Shown: positions 5,988-6,164 of the stretch, one piece after another
How positions within the stretch are numbered: the first letter of the stretch is position 1
Layout: each line of letters starts with the position of its first letter
Assembly (NCBI GenBank): GCA_021792885.1
Contig: JAJYTV010000123.1
Location: forward strand, 1 to 6,164
Length of the DNA: 6,164 bases
Origin: Bacillota bacterium
GTDB taxonomy: Bacteria > Bacillota > Sulfobacillia > JAJZYS01 > JAJYTV01
Reading direction: 5' to 3'
Translations under genes and position numbers: made by a program
Notes under the pieces: model-generated
Database searches by the model: none
What the model saw: the letters and a program-made list of their open reading frames with translations, nothing else
What the model was told of the DNA's origin: nothing

Positions 5988-6164
5988 CTAGAACGCCCAG
6001 CGCCCCTGGCGGATGATCGGCACCTGCGCGCCGTCCGACGCCTGCGCGGTCACGTTCAGGGCATCCGAGCCGATCATGAAGTCGACGTGGGTCATGCTCT
6101 GGTTGAGCCCCGCCGCGATGAGCTCCTCCTCGGACATGTCGCGCCCGCCCGCAAGGCAGGTCGG
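5988..6164 (-). CDS. M29-family aminopeptidase (thermophilic metalloprotease type), C-terminal fragment
   Basis: Only the last 58 residues lie in the window; the rest is beyond the right edge. The sequence PTCLAGGRDMSEEEL, then NQSMTHVDFMIGSDALNV, then IIRQGRWAF at the end matches the C-terminus of M29 aminopeptidases such as AmpS and AmpT. These are dimeric two-metal enzymes of about 400 residues that release N-terminal amino acids from peptides in the cytosol. THVDFMIGS contains the HxD pair (His26 and Asp28 of the fragment) that are the last two metal ligands in this family; the Glu and His ligands lie outside. It ends in TAG and converges on the polysaccharide deacetylase across a shared intergenic hairpin. 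With the M24B enzyme at the other end, this window carries two unrelated aminopeptidases. Confidence 0.9.
   Translation of the reverse strand, partial: PTCLAGGRDMSEEELIAAGLNQSMTHVDFMIGSDALNVTAQASDGAQVPIIRQGRWAF

Overview
The window is very GC-rich DNA (roughly two thirds G+C by eye), densely packed with bacterial genes. Strong GGAGG-type ribosome binding sites, frequent GTG and TTG starts, and compact hairpin-plus-T terminators are all present. The protein families found (M24B and M29 peptidases, a PIG-L deacetylase, a second-type YchF GTPase, a NodB-fold polysaccharide deacetylase) fit a high-GC Gram-positive, Firmicutes-like and possibly thermophilic or spore-forming bacterium. That assignment is inference; no rRNA or other taxonomic marker is present. 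Six of the nine visible stop codons are TAG, which is unusual for high-GC DNA.

Minus-strand block, 1-3507, in transcription order. A PIG-L/LmbE-type deacetylase (2782-3507) abuts an SDR oxidoreductase (2017-2781) with a TAG|ATG junction, so the two look translationally coupled. A predicted sigma-A promoter just after the SDR gene starts a new unit: the YchF-family NTPase (876-1928, TTG start) followed closely by an M24B Xaa-Pro aminopeptidase (1-864, running off the left edge). The PIG-L gene has a leader region of about 245 nt that contains two stem-loops and no convincing gene.

Middle block, 3702-4675, minus strand. An unrecognised membrane-anchored helical protein (3753-4409) is followed by a good terminator. 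Upstream of it is a 54-residue Gln/Ala-rich gene (4511-4675) with its own strong RBS and terminator.

Plus-strand block, 4803-5938. Two very small single-pass membrane proteins (49 and 32 residues) precede a membrane-anchored polysaccharide deacetylase with all NodB catalytic motifs. The unit ends in a terminator at 5955-5980. Converging on it from the right is the 3' end of an M29 aminopeptidase (5988-6164, minus).

Most genes are conserved housekeeping types. The part least explained by known families is 3702-5101: the anchored helical protein and the three microprotein genes around a divergent promoter region next to a cell-wall deacetylase. A spore or envelope role there is a hypothesis only. 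No mobile element, CRISPR array, tRNA or rRNA was seen.
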